Shown: positions 8,742 to 17,737 of the stretch, piece by piece
How the letters are laid out: every line of letters starts with the position of its first letter
How positions within the stretch are numbered: the first letter of the stretch is position 1
DNA from: MED-G105 sp039814575
Lineage (GTDB): Bacteria > Pseudomonadota > Alphaproteobacteria > Caulobacterales > Parvularculaceae
Direction: 5' to 3'
Length of the DNA: 64,000 bases
Assembly: GCA_039814575.1 (NCBI GenBank)
Contig: JBCCAY010000012.1
Coordinates: forward strand, 40,251 to 104,250
Position numbers and translations under genes: made by a program
The notes under the pieces: generated by a model
What the model saw: the letters and a program-made list of their open reading frames with translations, nothing else
The model's database searches: none
Told to the model about the DNA's origin: nothing

Positions 8742-9245
8742 GTGAGGAAAGGACACGCAATCATCGCTGATCTTCTCACCATATTCGTCCTGAACGGGCC
8801 GAACCTTAATCTATTGGGCAGCCGCGAGCCGGAGATCTATGGCTCCGACACGCTGAGCGACATCGAAAAACGCTGTCGCGCCCATGTCGGCCAACCGAAC
8901 GACCAACAGGGCGATAAGCCGGGCCTTGCAATCGAGTTTCGTCAGAGCAATCACGAGGGCGTGCTTGTGGATTGGGTCCAGGAAGCCGGCGAAAAAGCCG
9001 ACGGCTTGATCTTGAACGCCGCCGCTTACACCCATACCTCCATCGCTCTGTTGGATGCGCTAAAAGCGATAACGATTCCCGTGATTGAGCTGCATTTATC
9101 AAACCCAAGCGCACGCGAGCCGTTCCGCCATCATTCTTATGTGGGCATGGGCGCGGACGGCGTTGTTTGCGGTTTTGGGGCGGATGGGTATTTGATTGCG
9201 CTTGACGGCGTGCGCCGGCTCATTGAAAAGCGCGGAAAACAATAA
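8742..9245 (+). CDS. aroQ: 3-dehydroquinate dehydratase, type II
   Basis: This is the third step of the shikimate pathway (3-dehydroquinate to 3-dehydroshikimate), a cytosolic dodecameric enzyme. Motifs are VLNGPNLNLLG, the lid Tyr in EIYGSDTL, NAAAYTHTSIAL, and the catalytic His region ELHLSNPSAREPFR. The longest frame begins at a GTG and gives 167 aa, about 15-20 more than usual. The AGGAAAGGA ribosome-site-like sequence falls just inside that frame. The true start may therefore be shorter and use a rare codon, because no ATG, GTG or TTG lies between this GTG and the conserved core. accB follows after 16 bp, the usual aroQ-accB-accC order in this class. Confidence 0.9.
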   Translation: MRKGHAIIADLLTIFVLNGPNLNLLGSREPEIYGSDTLSDIEKRCRAHVGQPNDQQGDKPGLAIEFRQSNHEGVLVDWVQEAGEKADGLILNAAAYTHTSIALLDALKAITIPVIELHLSNPSAREPFRHHSYVGMGADGVVCGFGADGYLIALDGVRRLIEKRGKQ

Positions 9246-9261
9246 ATCAAAAGGTTGCTTA

Positions 9262-9741
9262 ATGGCGAAATCCGATGACAGCGCCGACAGCTTTAACGTC
9301 GCCTGGATCCGTGAACTGGCGGACGTTTTAAACGAGACCGGTCTCACCGAGATTGAAATCGAGAAAAACGACATCCGGGTGATGGTCGCCAAGAACCCCG
9401 GCACAGTCGTCGCGACGGCCCCGCCGGCGGCTATGCCCGCGCCCGTAGCAGCGCCAACGGCCCCCGCCCCCACCTCAGCTGCTGAAGCCGCGCCCGCCGC
9501 CGCAGCGGCCGGCGCCGTACCCTCTCCGATGGTGGGCACGGTTTATCTCTCTCCCTCACCGGGCGCGAAGGCCTTCGCCAGCGTCGGCGATACGGTGAAA
9601 GAGGGACAAACCCTGATGATCATCGAAGCGATGAAAACCATGAACCCGGTTCCCGCCCCGAAAGCCGGCACCGTCAAAGAGATATTGGTCAGCGACGCCC
9701 AGCCGGTGGAATTCGGCGAAGCGCTGATCGTCATTGATTGA
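9262..9741 (+). CDS. accB: Acetyl-CoA carboxylase biotin carboxyl carrier protein
   Basis: AccB carries the biotin that shuttles carboxyl groups between biotin carboxylase and carboxyltransferase in the first step of fatty-acid synthesis. The protein has 159 aa. Residues 10-50 form the N-terminal region (IRELADVLNETGL). An Ala/Pro linker follows (about 50-80). The biotinyl domain has Lys125 in the EAMKTMN motif. The ATG at 9262 was preferred over an upstream in-frame ATG at 9196, which would overlap aroQ and add a non-conserved tail. accC follows after 49 bp. Confidence 0.96.
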   Translation: MAKSDDSADSFNVAWIRELADVLNETGLTEIEIEKNDIRVMVAKNPGTVVATAPPAAMPAPVAAPTAPAPTSAAEAAPAAAAAGAVPSPMVGTVYLSPSPGAKAFASVGDTVKEGQTLMIIEAMKTMNPVPAPKAGTVKEILVSDAQPVEFGEALIVID

Positions 9742-9790
9742 GCCCTATACCTCTCAATCCCGCGCCCCTTAAGAACGGGAAGTCTTCTCC

Positions 9791-11137
9791 ATGTTTAAAA
9801 AAGTCCTGATCGCCAATCGCGGAGAAATCGCGCTCAGGATCCATCGCGCTTGTAAAGAACTCGGACTCTCCACCGTGGCCGTTCACTCAACGGCCGACGC
9901 CGACGCCTTGCATGTGCGCTTGGCCGACGAAAGCGTTTGCATCGGACCGCCGGCGCCCAAAGACAGCTATCTCAATATTCCGGCGATCATTTCCGCCGCG
10001 GAAATCACCGGCGCCGACGCGATCCACCCTGGCTACGGTTTTTTATCTGAAAACGCCCGCTTCGCGGAAATCGTTGAAGCGCACAACATCACATTCATTG
10101 GTCCGTCAGCGGACCATATTCGCGAGATGGGCGACAAGATCGCCGCCAAAGCCGCCATGAAGCGGGTCGGCATTCCACTCGTGCCAGGCAGCGACGGGCC
10201 GGTGAACACGGTGGCCGAAGCGGAGAAAGCCGCCGCCGACATTGGTTACCCGGTTCTGGTCAAAGCCGCTTCCGGCGGCGGCGGGCGCGGCATGAAGGTC
10301 GCCCAGACGGCTGACGATCTCGCCGAAGCCTTCAACACCGCGCGCGCCGAAGCGAGCGCCGCCTTTGGCGACGACGCGGTCTACCTAGAAAAATACCTTC
10401 AACGCCCGCGGCATATCGAAATTCAAATCCTCGCTGACTCCCACGGCAATGTGGCGCAATTGGGCGAGCGGGACTGCTCGCTGCAGCGCCGCCACCAAAA
10501 GGTATTGGAAGAGGCGTTATCGCCGGCATTAACGCCCGAGGGCAGAGAGAAAATCGGTGAGATCGCTCGCAAAGCGATCGCCAAACTTGGTTATCTCGGC
10601 GCCGGCACTATTGAGTTTCTTTGGGAGAACGATGAATTCTTCTTTATCGAGATGAACACCCGCCTGCAGGTGGAGCATCCGATTACGGAGCAAGTGACGC
10701 GGATTGATATTGTTCGCGAGCAAATCCGCATTGCATCCGGCGAGAAAATGAGCTTCCGACAGGAAGACATCGTCTTTAAAGGCCACGCCATCGAATGCCG
10801 GGTGAACGCCGAGAACCCGGAGACGTTCCGACCGTCGCCTGGTCAGATTTCTTTCTTCCATCAACCCGGCGGACCTGGCGTGCGTTTCGACAGCGCAATT
10901 TACTCCGGGTATTCGATCCCTCCCTATTACGATTCAATGATCGGCAAGCTGATTGTCTTCGCTGATGATCGACCCACCTGCATCGCGAGACTGGCCCGCG
11001 CCTTAAAAGAAACGGCGATCGCCGGTGTTGAGACGACAATCCCCCTCTTTGCGCGATTGCTCGAAGAGCCCGAATTCCAAGCCGGCGATTATCACATCCA
11101 TTGGTTGGAAGACTGGCTGGCGGAGAACGCGGGCTAA
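9791..11137 (+). CDS. accC: Acetyl-CoA carboxylase biotin carboxylase subunit
   Basis: This is an ATP-grasp enzyme that carboxylates the biotin on AccB. Its 448 aa match the family length. It begins FKKVLIANRGEIALRI and has the HPGYGFLSEN and ASGGGGRGMK glycine loops for ATP, the EKYLQRPRHIEIQ segment, EMNTRLQVEHPITE near the active site, and a C-terminal lobe. It forms an operon with accB. A block of REP-like palindromes follows the stop codon. Confidence 0.97.
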   Translation: MFKKVLIANRGEIALRIHRACKELGLSTVAVHSTADADALHVRLADESVCIGPPAPKDSYLNIPAIISAAEITGADAIHPGYGFLSENARFAEIVEAHNITFIGPSADHIREMGDKIAAKAAMKRVGIPLVPGSDGPVNTVAEAEKAAADIGYPVLVKAASGGGGRGMKVAQTADDLAEAFNTARAEASAAFGDDAVYLEKYLQRPRHIEIQILADSHGNVAQLGERDCSLQRRHQKVLEEALSPALTPEGREKIGEIARKAIAKLGYLGAGTIEFLWENDEFFFIEMNTRLQVEHPITEQVTRIDIVREQIRIASGEKMSFRQEDIVFKGHAIECRVNAENPETFRPSPGQISFFHQPGGPGVRFDSAIYSGYSIPPYYDSMIGKLIVFADDRPTCIARLARALKETAIAGVETTIPLFARLLEEPEFQAGDYHIHWLEDWLAENAG

Positions 11138-11477
11138 GGCTGGCGCTCGACAACACATCTTTCGTTTTTCTTTTCCTTCGCCATCCTTCGAGACGCGGAA
11201 CTGCGTTCCGCTCCTCAGGACGAGGAGTATAGTCGGAACGTTGCTCCGCTCTTTAGGATGAGGAGTAAAGCGGGAACTTTGCTCCACTCCTCAGGATAAG
11301 GAGAAAGATTGCTTGAAACGGAGCCTCCCCCTCATCCTGAGGAGCGCTGCTACGCAGCGCGTCTCGAAGGATGGCCACAAGCGACGTCGTTCATATCGCG
11401 GTCGAATAGAGTTATGAGCTGACATCGTGTAAGCGCACCCCCTACAAAAGCGCCTGAATCTCCCCAATATACCCCCC
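11138..11477. other. Intergenic spacer accC-aat filled by REP-like palindromes
   Basis: There is no gene here. Most of the spacer is a degenerate family of inverted 'CCTTCGAGACGC...CTCCTCAGGATGAGG' elements (see the repeat entry). The right-hand 100 bp before aat contains no recognisable RNA or promoter that I can support. Confidence 0.7.
11181..11375. repeat. REP-like palindromic repeat cluster, copy A
   Basis: The block opens with CCATCCTTCGAGACGCG and closes with its complement CGCGTCTCGAAGGATGG. Inside are 'GCTCCTCAGGATGAGG'-type segments in both orientations and several degraded copies (ACTCCTCAGGATAAGG, TCTTTAGGATGAGG). A second cluster of the same family lies at 17777-17930. The structure matches the dispersed extragenic palindromes common in alphaproteobacteria. 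Both clusters sit directly downstream of genes. Confidence 0.85.
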
Positions 11478-12164
11478 ATGCCGCGAGATTCATCAGATCG
11501 GCTCGACGTCAACGACCTTATCGCCGCCTATGCGATCGGGTATTTTCCCATGGCCCGGGAACGCGACGCTGATGACGTCGTCTGGGTGCTGCCCGAACAG
11601 CGCGGCGTCCTCCCCCTGAACGAAGCCCGCGCGCCGAAGAAGCTTCTCAGGCAGCTGCGCAAAGCGCCTTTTGAGATCCGCCTGAACACGCAATTTCGCG
11701 CCGTCATGGAGGCGTGCGCGGCGCCCGCGCCCGGTCGGGAAGACACCTGGATTAATGATCAGATTCTTGAAGCCTATTGCGAGCTGCACTTTATGGGGCT
11801 CGCCCATTCGGTGGAGTGCTGGCGCGACGGCGCGCTTGTCGGCGGCCTTTATGGGCTTTCAATCGGCGGCGTTTTTTGCGGGGAAAGCATGTTCTCCCGC
11901 GCCGACAACGCCAGCAAAATTGCGTTCTTACATCTCATCGCGCGCTTAAAGCTCGGCGGGTACACCCTACTCGACACGCAATTCCACACCGATCATTTGG
12001 CGCAGTTCGGCGTTGTCGAATGGCCGGACGCCGATTACCGCACATTGCTCAAAGAGCTTATTCTTCAGCGGACCGACTTTTACCGCGCAGACTCGGTGTT
12101 CGACGGCGCTTCGGCGACGGACGTCGCTGAACGCGTCTCGCAATCGATCACCCAGACGTCATAG
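11478..12164 (+). CDS. aat: Leucyl/phenylalanyl-tRNA--protein transferase
   Basis: Aat adds Leu or Phe to proteins with N-terminal Arg or Lys, marking them for ClpAP in the N-end rule pathway. The 228-aa sequence has the family motifs YAIGYFPMARE, WVLPEQRGVLPL, the ETWI-like EDTWIN, and VGGLYGLSIGGVFCGESMFSR, followed by LLDTQFHTDHLAQFG. The ATG at 11478 is the natural start. Its 3' end overlaps the convergent DUF2155 gene by 85 bp. Confidence 0.95.
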   Translation: MPRDSSDRLDVNDLIAAYAIGYFPMARERDADDVVWVLPEQRGVLPLNEARAPKKLLRQLRKAPFEIRLNTQFRAVMEACAAPAPGREDTWINDQILEAYCELHFMGLAHSVECWRDGALVGGLYGLSIGGVFCGESMFSRADNASKIAFLHLIARLKLGGYTLLDTQFHTDHLAQFGVVEWPDADYRTLLKELILQRTDFYRADSVFDGASATDVAERVSQSITQTS

Positions 12165-13012
12165 ACCGGATGCTCCAACGGATTGAGCGCTGGGCTTGAA
12201 GCGAACATCCAACCGCTGAAGACCTTCTCGCCTTCAGGATCGCGATCATAAACCGCTGGTTCATCGAGGGCGTAGTCTGGCTCACCGAAACTATCGGGTC
12301 GCGCTTGCCCCGCCTCTTCAAGGGCTTCAGCGGCCGCCCGTTCGATCGCCGCTTGTTCGAACGCGTTCGGCGCATCGGCCGTTCGATCAACGGCGTAATC
12401 AGGCGCGCCGTCCGCATCGGATACTTCTCCAGACGCTTCCCCGGACGCGTCCCCAGACGCGTCCCCAGACGCTTCAATGTCGGCGTCATTTTCCTCGCGC
12501 GGCTGAACCGCGTTCGAGCGGTCAAAGACTTGTAGAAACGCACTGACTTCCGGGAAGTCTTCCGGCGGGCGCTTATCGCAATGGAAAACGCCGATATCGA
12601 GCGGTCCGAACGCTGACAGCGTGTTCATGGGGATTTGCAGATCCGTAAACTTCGCCGTCACCTTGTTAAGGGCGCGAACCGTCACCGAGACCGGCGCGCG
12701 ATCCGCCCGCGCTTCTAGGTCAGGGAACTGATCGTCGGCCGCACGCGAGAGGGCGTCGAGTTCGCTCGGGCCCGCCGCTTCGTCTTCGGCGAGATCGCCA
12801 TCGCCAGCCGACGCAAGAAGCGGGTCGTCTATGACGCCCGCGCCGCCCTCAGCGCCAGCGTCCCCGCCATCCTCGTCAACCGATAGAAGGTCATCGAGCG
12901 CCGCCGCCGCGGCCGAACCTGGCGCTTCTTGCAGCGCCTCTTGAGCCATTGCAGAGCCAGCACTGGTGAAAAGCGCTAGCGCGCCGACAAAAAGTAAATG
13001 TTTGTTCGCCAT
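12080..13012 (-). CDS. Secreted DUF2155-domain protein
   Basis: Function is unknown. The gene is a conserved alphaproteobacterial neighbour of accBC-aat and the NDUFA12-like gene. The ATG at 13012 gives 310 aa with a clean signal peptide (MANKHLLFVGALALF...SAMAQ). The DUF2155 domain is split here. One half covers about residues 110-165 (VTVRALNKVTAKFTDLQIPM, GVFHCDKRPPEDFPEVSAFLQVFD) and the other is near the end (FSGWMFASSPALNPLEHPVYDVWVIDCE). Between them is a low-complexity acidic insertion containing SGDASGDASGEASGE from a 12-bp tandem repeat. Two Cys (CDK and CET) could form a disulfide. The C-terminal tail is encoded in the overlap with aat. Confidence 0.85.
   Translation of the reverse strand: MANKHLLFVGALALFTSAGSAMAQEALQEAPGSAAAAALDDLLSVDEDGGDAGAEGGAGVIDDPLLASAGDGDLAEDEAAGPSELDALSRAADDQFPDLEARADRAPVSVTVRALNKVTAKFTDLQIPMNTLSAFGPLDIGVFHCDKRPPEDFPEVSAFLQVFDRSNAVQPREENDADIEASGDASGDASGEASGEVSDADGAPDYAVDRTADAPNAFEQAAIERAAAEALEEAGQARPDSFGEPDYALDEPAVYDRDPEGEKVFSGWMFASSPALNPLEHPVYDVWVIDCETRSATSVAEAPSNTESAR
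12428..12475. repeat. 12-bp tandem repeat inside the DUF2155 gene
   Basis: Repeated units of the type CCAGACGCGTCC encode the Ser-Gly-Asp/Glu-Ala repeats in the linker of the DUF2155 protein. The repeat is in frame, so copy number changes would only lengthen or shorten the linker. Confidence 0.65.
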
Positions 13013-13190
13013 GACGCGAAAGATCCCCGAAATCTGCAAAACTTTCGTAACCCCGCTTCGTAACCCCACCGGGAGTCTGACACGACGCGGGGCTCAGGTC
13101 CAAATTAAAGCGCGGCTAGGCTGGCGTTTTGGAAAAGCTTCAGTGAGACGAAATAGCGGCAATTTGTAGGAATTCGACGAACTACCAGCT

Positions 13191-13244
13191 TACGCGTCTC
13201 AGTTTACGCGTCTTCTTCTAAGCGTCTCGGTCTACGCGTCTTCT
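13191..13244. repeat. 26-bp direct duplication over the NDUFA12-like stop codon
   Basis: 13219-13244 and 13191-13216 are the same 26-bp sequence with three differences. On the minus strand each copy includes the last codons (Glu-Asp-Ala) and a stop of the gene ending at 13232, one with TAG and one with TAA. This looks like a local tandem duplication of the gene's 3' end. Confidence 0.75.
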
Positions 13245-13630
13245 GGCGACCAAGCGTCATAGCTTTCGCGCACAGCCGGGCCGTCTTCATGGGCCAGCGA
13301 GCCTTTCGGGTGATAGGCCAAGGGCGTGCCGGTCATATTCGGCAGATGGTCCTTCTCCCAAGCCTGGCGCAGGAGCGGTTCTTCGCTCGGCGGCGTATCG
13401 AACGTGTGGTGCAACCAACCATGCCAATCGGCGGGCACGCGCGAGGCTTCCGCGAGGCCGTGATACACCACCCAGCGGCGCGTGCGCCCGTCTGAGGCGC
13501 TCGGATCCGGCTCTTCGAAATAGCGATTGCCCTGCTCGTCTTGGCCGACTTCCTTGGCGCTGCGCCGCCAAAGCGTGAAAGACGTGCCGAGCGTGGAACC
13601 GTTCCACCAGGTAAAGAGCTGTTTCAACAT
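13232..13630 (-). CDS. NADH:ubiquinone oxidoreductase 17.2 kDa (NDUFA12-like) subunit
   Basis: This is an accessory subunit of respiratory complex I shared by mitochondria and alphaproteobacteria. The 132-aa protein has the family hallmarks FTWWNGSTLGTSF near the start, GNRYFEE, RWVVYHG, EASRVPADWHGWLHH and the C-terminal HLPNMTGTPLAYHPKGS. It sits away from the nuo operon next to the DUF2155 gene, which is its normal position in this class. The start ATG is well conserved. Confidence 0.94.
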   Translation of the reverse strand: MLKQLFTWWNGSTLGTSFTLWRRSAKEVGQDEQGNRYFEEPDPSASDGRTRRWVVYHGLAEASRVPADWHGWLHHTFDTPPSEEPLLRQAWEKDHLPNMTGTPLAYHPKGSLAHEDGPAVRESYDAWSPEDA

Positions 13631-13876
13631 AGGATTTTACAGATTTTTGCTTTTCGAACCGAATCGCTAAGGGGTGATTCGGCCGGAATATGCCGACCAT
13701 CGGCCCCAAGGTCCAGGCCCCGTTTTCGCCGCCCCGTTATTGTCGCACGTCGCTTTCAATAATGGCGCTCGCCCCTTAACGCCGCCTTAGCTGCGCCCCC
13801 CGTGGTCATTACCCGCCGGAACGCTTAGATAAGACAAAAGCCCGACGCGATTTCGCCAAGACGTAATTGAGCCGCC

Positions 13877-16800
13877 ATGAAGTTTGAACGCCTTTTCACC
13901 AAAGCCGACGCCGACCCTTATCAGGGGATTCGTTTCGTTGAGCGCAAAAGCGAAATCAAAACGATCCTCGGCGAGGTGTTGTTCGAGGCCGACGATGTTC
14001 TAGCGCCTGAAGACTGGAGCCAGACGGCGGTCGACATTCTGGCGCAAAAGTATTTCCGCAAAGCCGGCGTACCAGCGCGCATGAAGAAAACCGCCGAAAA
14101 AGGCGTGCCGGTCTTCTTGCAGCGCTCAACGCCCGACGTCGCCGCGCTCGCCAAATTGCCCGCCGGTAAACGTTTCGCCCCGGAGCGGGACGCGCGCGCG
14201 GTCTTTGATCGCCTCGCCGGCGCCTGGGGCTATTGGGGCTGGAAGTCCGGCCTTTTTGACGATGAAATCTCAGCGCAAGTCTTCGTCGACGAGCTAAAAG
14301 CAATGCTGGCTCGCCAAATCGCAGCGCCGAACTCGCCACAATGGTTCAATACCGGCCTCCACTGGGCTTACGGTCTTGAAGGCGACGCTAACGGCCATTT
14401 CTATGTCGACCCAGAAACCGCGACCGTGCGCGATTCCCATTCGGCCTATGAACGCCCCCAGCCGCACGCCTGTTTCATCCAATCGGTGAACGACAATCTC
14501 GTCGGCGACGGCGGCATTATGGATTTGTGGCGGCGCGAAGCTTTGCTCTTCAAGTTCGGCTCTGGGACGGGCACGAACTTTTCATCCTTACGCGGCGCCG
14601 GCGAACCGCTCTCTGGCGGCGGCTCAAGCTCTGGCCTCATCAGTTTCTTAAATGTCGGCGATGCGTCGGCTGGCGCGGTGAAATCCGGCGGCGTGACGCG
14701 CCGGGCCGCAAAAATGATTGTGCTGGACGTCGATCATCCGGACATTGAAGACTTCGTCACCTGGAAAGCGCGCGAGGAAGAAAAAGTCGCCGCCCTCGTC
14801 GCCGGCTCGAAGATCATAGCGCGGCATTTGCCGAAAGTTCTCGCCGCCGCCTGGGCGCTGGAAGGCCCAGAACGCACCGACCCCAAAGAAAACAAAGAAC
14901 TGTCAAAAGCGGTGAAAGCCGCGCGCGGCGATTGCGTGCCGGAAAGCGCGCTCAAACGCGTCATCGACCTCGCCCGCCAAGGGATGCGCTCGATCCACGT
15001 TGAAACCTTTGACATCGATTGGGATTCTGAAGCCTACCGCACGGTGAGCGGCCAGAACGCCAATAATTCCGTACGCGTGGCTGACGATTTCTTTGAAGCC
15101 CTCGCCGCCCGCGAAGACTGGCCACTCATCGGCCGCGTGCGTGAGGAAGTTATTAAGACAACGCCGGCGAAAGACATTTGGCAAAGCCTCAATGAGGCGG
15201 CCTGGGCGTGCGCTGATCCCGGTTTGCAGTTCAGCGACACCATCAACGCCTGGCACACCTGCCCCGCCGACGGGGAAATCCGCGCCTCCAATCCGTGCTC
15301 TGAATACCTCTTCCTCGACGATACGGCGTGCAACCTGGCCTCGCTTAACCTCGTCAAATTTAAAACCGACGCAGGCAAAAGCGCCGCGAAAGGCAAGAGC
15401 GACTTCGACGTCGCCGCCTTTGAGCACGCGTGCCGGATTTGGACGACCGTTTTGGAAATCTCCGTCGCCATGGCGCAATACCCGTCGGCGGCAATCGCTA
15501 AACGCAGCTATGACTACCGCACGCTCGGGCTTGGCTTCGCCAATCTCGGCGCCCTCGTCATGCGCGCCGGCCTTTCCTACGACAGCGCCGAAGCGCGCGC
15601 CGCGGGCGCGGCCGTCAGCGCGCTGATGACCGGCGCGGCCTATCGCGCCTCATCAGAAATGGCGGCGTCCGTCGGTGCGTTTCCGGCGTTCACGAACAAT
15701 CGCACCGGCATGCTCCGCGTCATGCGCAACCATGCGCGCGCGGCGAGCGCCGGCGCCGGCGCGTTTGAAGACCTCAACAAAGAACCCGCCGTTTTCGACG
15801 CCGCCGCTTGCCCGTGGCCGACGCTGGCGAAACGCGCGCGCACGGTTTGGGACGATGTCGTCGAGCTTGGCGGCGCCACCGGTTTCCGCAACGCTCAGGC
15901 GACAGCGATCGCGCCGACGGGCACGATCGGCCTTGTCATGGATTGCGACACGACAGGCATCGAACCGGATTTTGCGCTCGTGAAGTTCAAGAAGCTCGCC
16001 GGCGGCGGCCATATTAAGCTTATTAATCAATCCGTCCCCGAAGCGCTGAGCGCCCTCGGATATACGCCGGAACAAGCAGAAGACATTGTTCACTATGCGG
16101 TCGGGCGCGGCACGCTGAAACACGCGCCGGTCATAAACCATAGCGCGCTCAAGGCCGAGGGCTTTTTGCAACGCCATCTCGACGCCCTAGAAGAACGCTT
16201 AAAGTCAGCGTTCGATCTCACCTTCGCATTCCTGCCCCAAAGCCTCGGCGAAGAGTTCTGCAAAACCGTTCTTCGCTATGACGATATTCAGATGCGGCAG
16301 ACGGGCTATGAAGTCCTGCGCGATCTCGGCTTTTCCGATGAAGACGTTCATGCGGCGAACCTTTTCGCGTGCGGCGCGATGACATTAGAGGGCGCACCCC
16401 ATCTCGACCCGGAGCATTTGCCGGTTTTCGATTGCGCCGTGCCGTGCGGACGCATTGGCGAGCGCTCGCTTCCCATCAGCGCGCACCTGGAAATGATGGC
16501 CGCCTGCCAACCCTTCATCTCCGGCGGCATCTCTAAAACAGTGAACTTACCGGCGTCCGCCTCGATCGCCGATTGCGGCCGCACCTACCTTAAAGCCTGG
16601 GATTTGGGCCTGAAATCGATCGCGCTCTACCGTGACGGCTCGAAACTCTCGCAACCCTTGACCGCGCTCGCGCTTGGCGTGGACACAGGCGATGCGACGG
16701 ATGATGACGATGACGACATCGCCGCAGCGCTCGCCGATGCGCCGTCGGCGGAGCGCTCGCGCATTGTCGCCGAACGCATCGTCGAACGCGTCATCGAACG

Positions 16801-17737
16801 AACGCCGGGTCGGCGGCGCCTGCCCGACCGACGCAAAGGCTATATCCAAAAAGCGATTGTGGGCGGGCATAAGGTTTATCTCCATACAGGAGAGTTCGAC
16901 GATGGCGAGCTGGGCGAAATCTTCGTCGACATGCACAAAGAAGGCGCCGCCTTCCGTAGTCTGATGAACAATTTCGCGATCGCCATCTCCCTCGGCCTGC
17001 AATACGGCGTGCCGTTGGAAGAGTTCGTCGACGCTTATGTTTTCACACGATTTGATCCGTCCGGTCCCGTCGAAGGCAATGACCAAATCAAAAACGCGAC
17101 GTCGATCATTGACTATATCTTCCGCGAATTGGCGATCTCTTACCTCGGACGCACGGACCTTGCCCATGTTGACCCGCAAGAAACGGCCGTCGACGCCATT
17201 GGCGGCGGCGTCAACAGCGAAAAAGCCCAAGAAGAAGCCGCGCGGCTTATCTCGAAAGGCTTTAGCCGCTCAACGGTGACGGACAATCTCGTCGTCCTGC
17301 GCGGCGGCGATTTCGACCGCTTCCGCAGCGCCAATGCACCGGCGAATGAAGACGCTGACAAGAGCGACGATGACGGATCGAATGCGGACGATGCGACGGA
17401 GATTGTCGACGAGGGCGAAAGCGGCAACCCGTTCGCCAAACGCCTGGAAAACGACGGCGAAGCGCCCGCGAGCGATGGCCCCGTCGAAATAGAGCAGCAA
17501 ATCGCAAAACTCGCGCAAGCCGTTAATCAGAAAGCGCCGAAAGGCCGCCTCGCCGCGCCGGGGCGGTCGGCGGAGGGCGGCGGCTCGATTTACACCGGCG
17601 GGTTCAGCCCGGCCGGGCAAGCGCGCGCTAAAGGCTATGAGGGCGATGCGTGCCCCGCATGCGGACAGTTTACGCTCGTTCGCAATGGAACGTGTTTGCG
17701 CTGCGACAGCTGCGGGCATTCTACAGGGTGCTCCTAG
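13877..17737 (+). CDS. nrdJ: Vitamin B12-dependent (class II) ribonucleoside-diphosphate reductase
   Basis: This enzyme reduces ribonucleotides to deoxyribonucleotides using adenosylcobalamin, so it works with or without oxygen. It has 1286 aa. The N-terminal domain comes first, then the ten-stranded barrel. Cys199 (HACFIQSV) and Cys485 (DTACNLASLNL) are the likely redox pair. NPCSE holds the thiyl Cys474 with Glu476. APTGTIGLVMDCDTTGIEPD is the typical finger/loop region. A TSCPD-type domain lies at about 980-1120, followed by an acidic linker. A zinc-ribbon-like C-terminus (CPACG...CLRCDSCGHSTGCS) likely re-reduces the active site. I see no cobalamin riboswitch upstream. TTAACGCCGCCTTAG at 13776-13790 is a one-mismatch CtrA-like box. 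Confidence 0.96.
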   Translation: MKFERLFTKADADPYQGIRFVERKSEIKTILGEVLFEADDVLAPEDWSQTAVDILAQKYFRKAGVPARMKKTAEKGVPVFLQRSTPDVAALAKLPAGKRFAPERDARAVFDRLAGAWGYWGWKSGLFDDEISAQVFVDELKAMLARQIAAPNSPQWFNTGLHWAYGLEGDANGHFYVDPETATVRDSHSAYERPQPHACFIQSVNDNLVGDGGIMDLWRREALLFKFGSGTGTNFSSLRGAGEPLSGGGSSSGLISFLNVGDASAGAVKSGGVTRRAAKMIVLDVDHPDIEDFVTWKAREEEKVAALVAGSKIIARHLPKVLAAAWALEGPERTDPKENKELSKAVKAARGDCVPESALKRVIDLARQGMRSIHVETFDIDWDSEAYRTVSGQNANNSVRVADDFFEALAAREDWPLIGRVREEVIKTTPAKDIWQSLNEAAWACADPGLQFSDTINAWHTCPADGEIRASNPCSEYLFLDDTACNLASLNLVKFKTDAGKSAAKGKSDFDVAAFEHACRIWTTVLEISVAMAQYPSAAIAKRSYDYRTLGLGFANLGALVMRAGLSYDSAEARAAGAAVSALMTGAAYRASSEMAASVGAFPAFTNNRTGMLRVMRNHARAASAGAGAFEDLNKEPAVFDAAACPWPTLAKRARTVWDDVVELGGATGFRNAQATAIAPTGTIGLVMDCDTTGIEPDFALVKFKKLAGGGHIKLINQSVPEALSALGYTPEQAEDIVHYAVGRGTLKHAPVINHSALKAEGFLQRHLDALEERLKSAFDLTFAFLPQSLGEEFCKTVLRYDDIQMRQTGYEVLRDLGFSDEDVHAANLFACGAMTLEGAPHLDPEHLPVFDCAVPCGRIGERSLPISAHLEMMAACQPFISGGISKTVNLPASASIADCGRTYLKAWDLGLKSIALYRDGSKLSQPLTALALGVDTGDATDDDDDDIAAALADAPSAERSRIVAERIVERVIERTPGRRRLPDRRKGYIQKAIVGGHKVYLHTGEFDDGELGEIFVDMHKEGAAFRSLMNNFAIAISLGLQYGVPLEEFVDAYVFTRFDPSGPVEGNDQIKNATSIIDYIFRELAISYLGRTDLAHVDPQETAVDAIGGGVNSEKAQEEAARLISKGFSRSTVTDNLVVLRGGDFDRFRSANAPANEDADKSDDDGSNADDATEIVDEGESGNPFAKRLENDGEAPASDGPVEIEQQIAKLAQAVNQKAPKGRLAAPGRSAEGGGSIYTGGFSPAGQARAKGYEGDACPACGQFTLVRNGTCLRCDSCGHSTGCS

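Noticed and set aside
13631..13876. Cobalamin riboswitch before nrdJ
   Set aside because: The B12-box (GCCACTG-type) and surrounding conserved segments are not present in this spacer.
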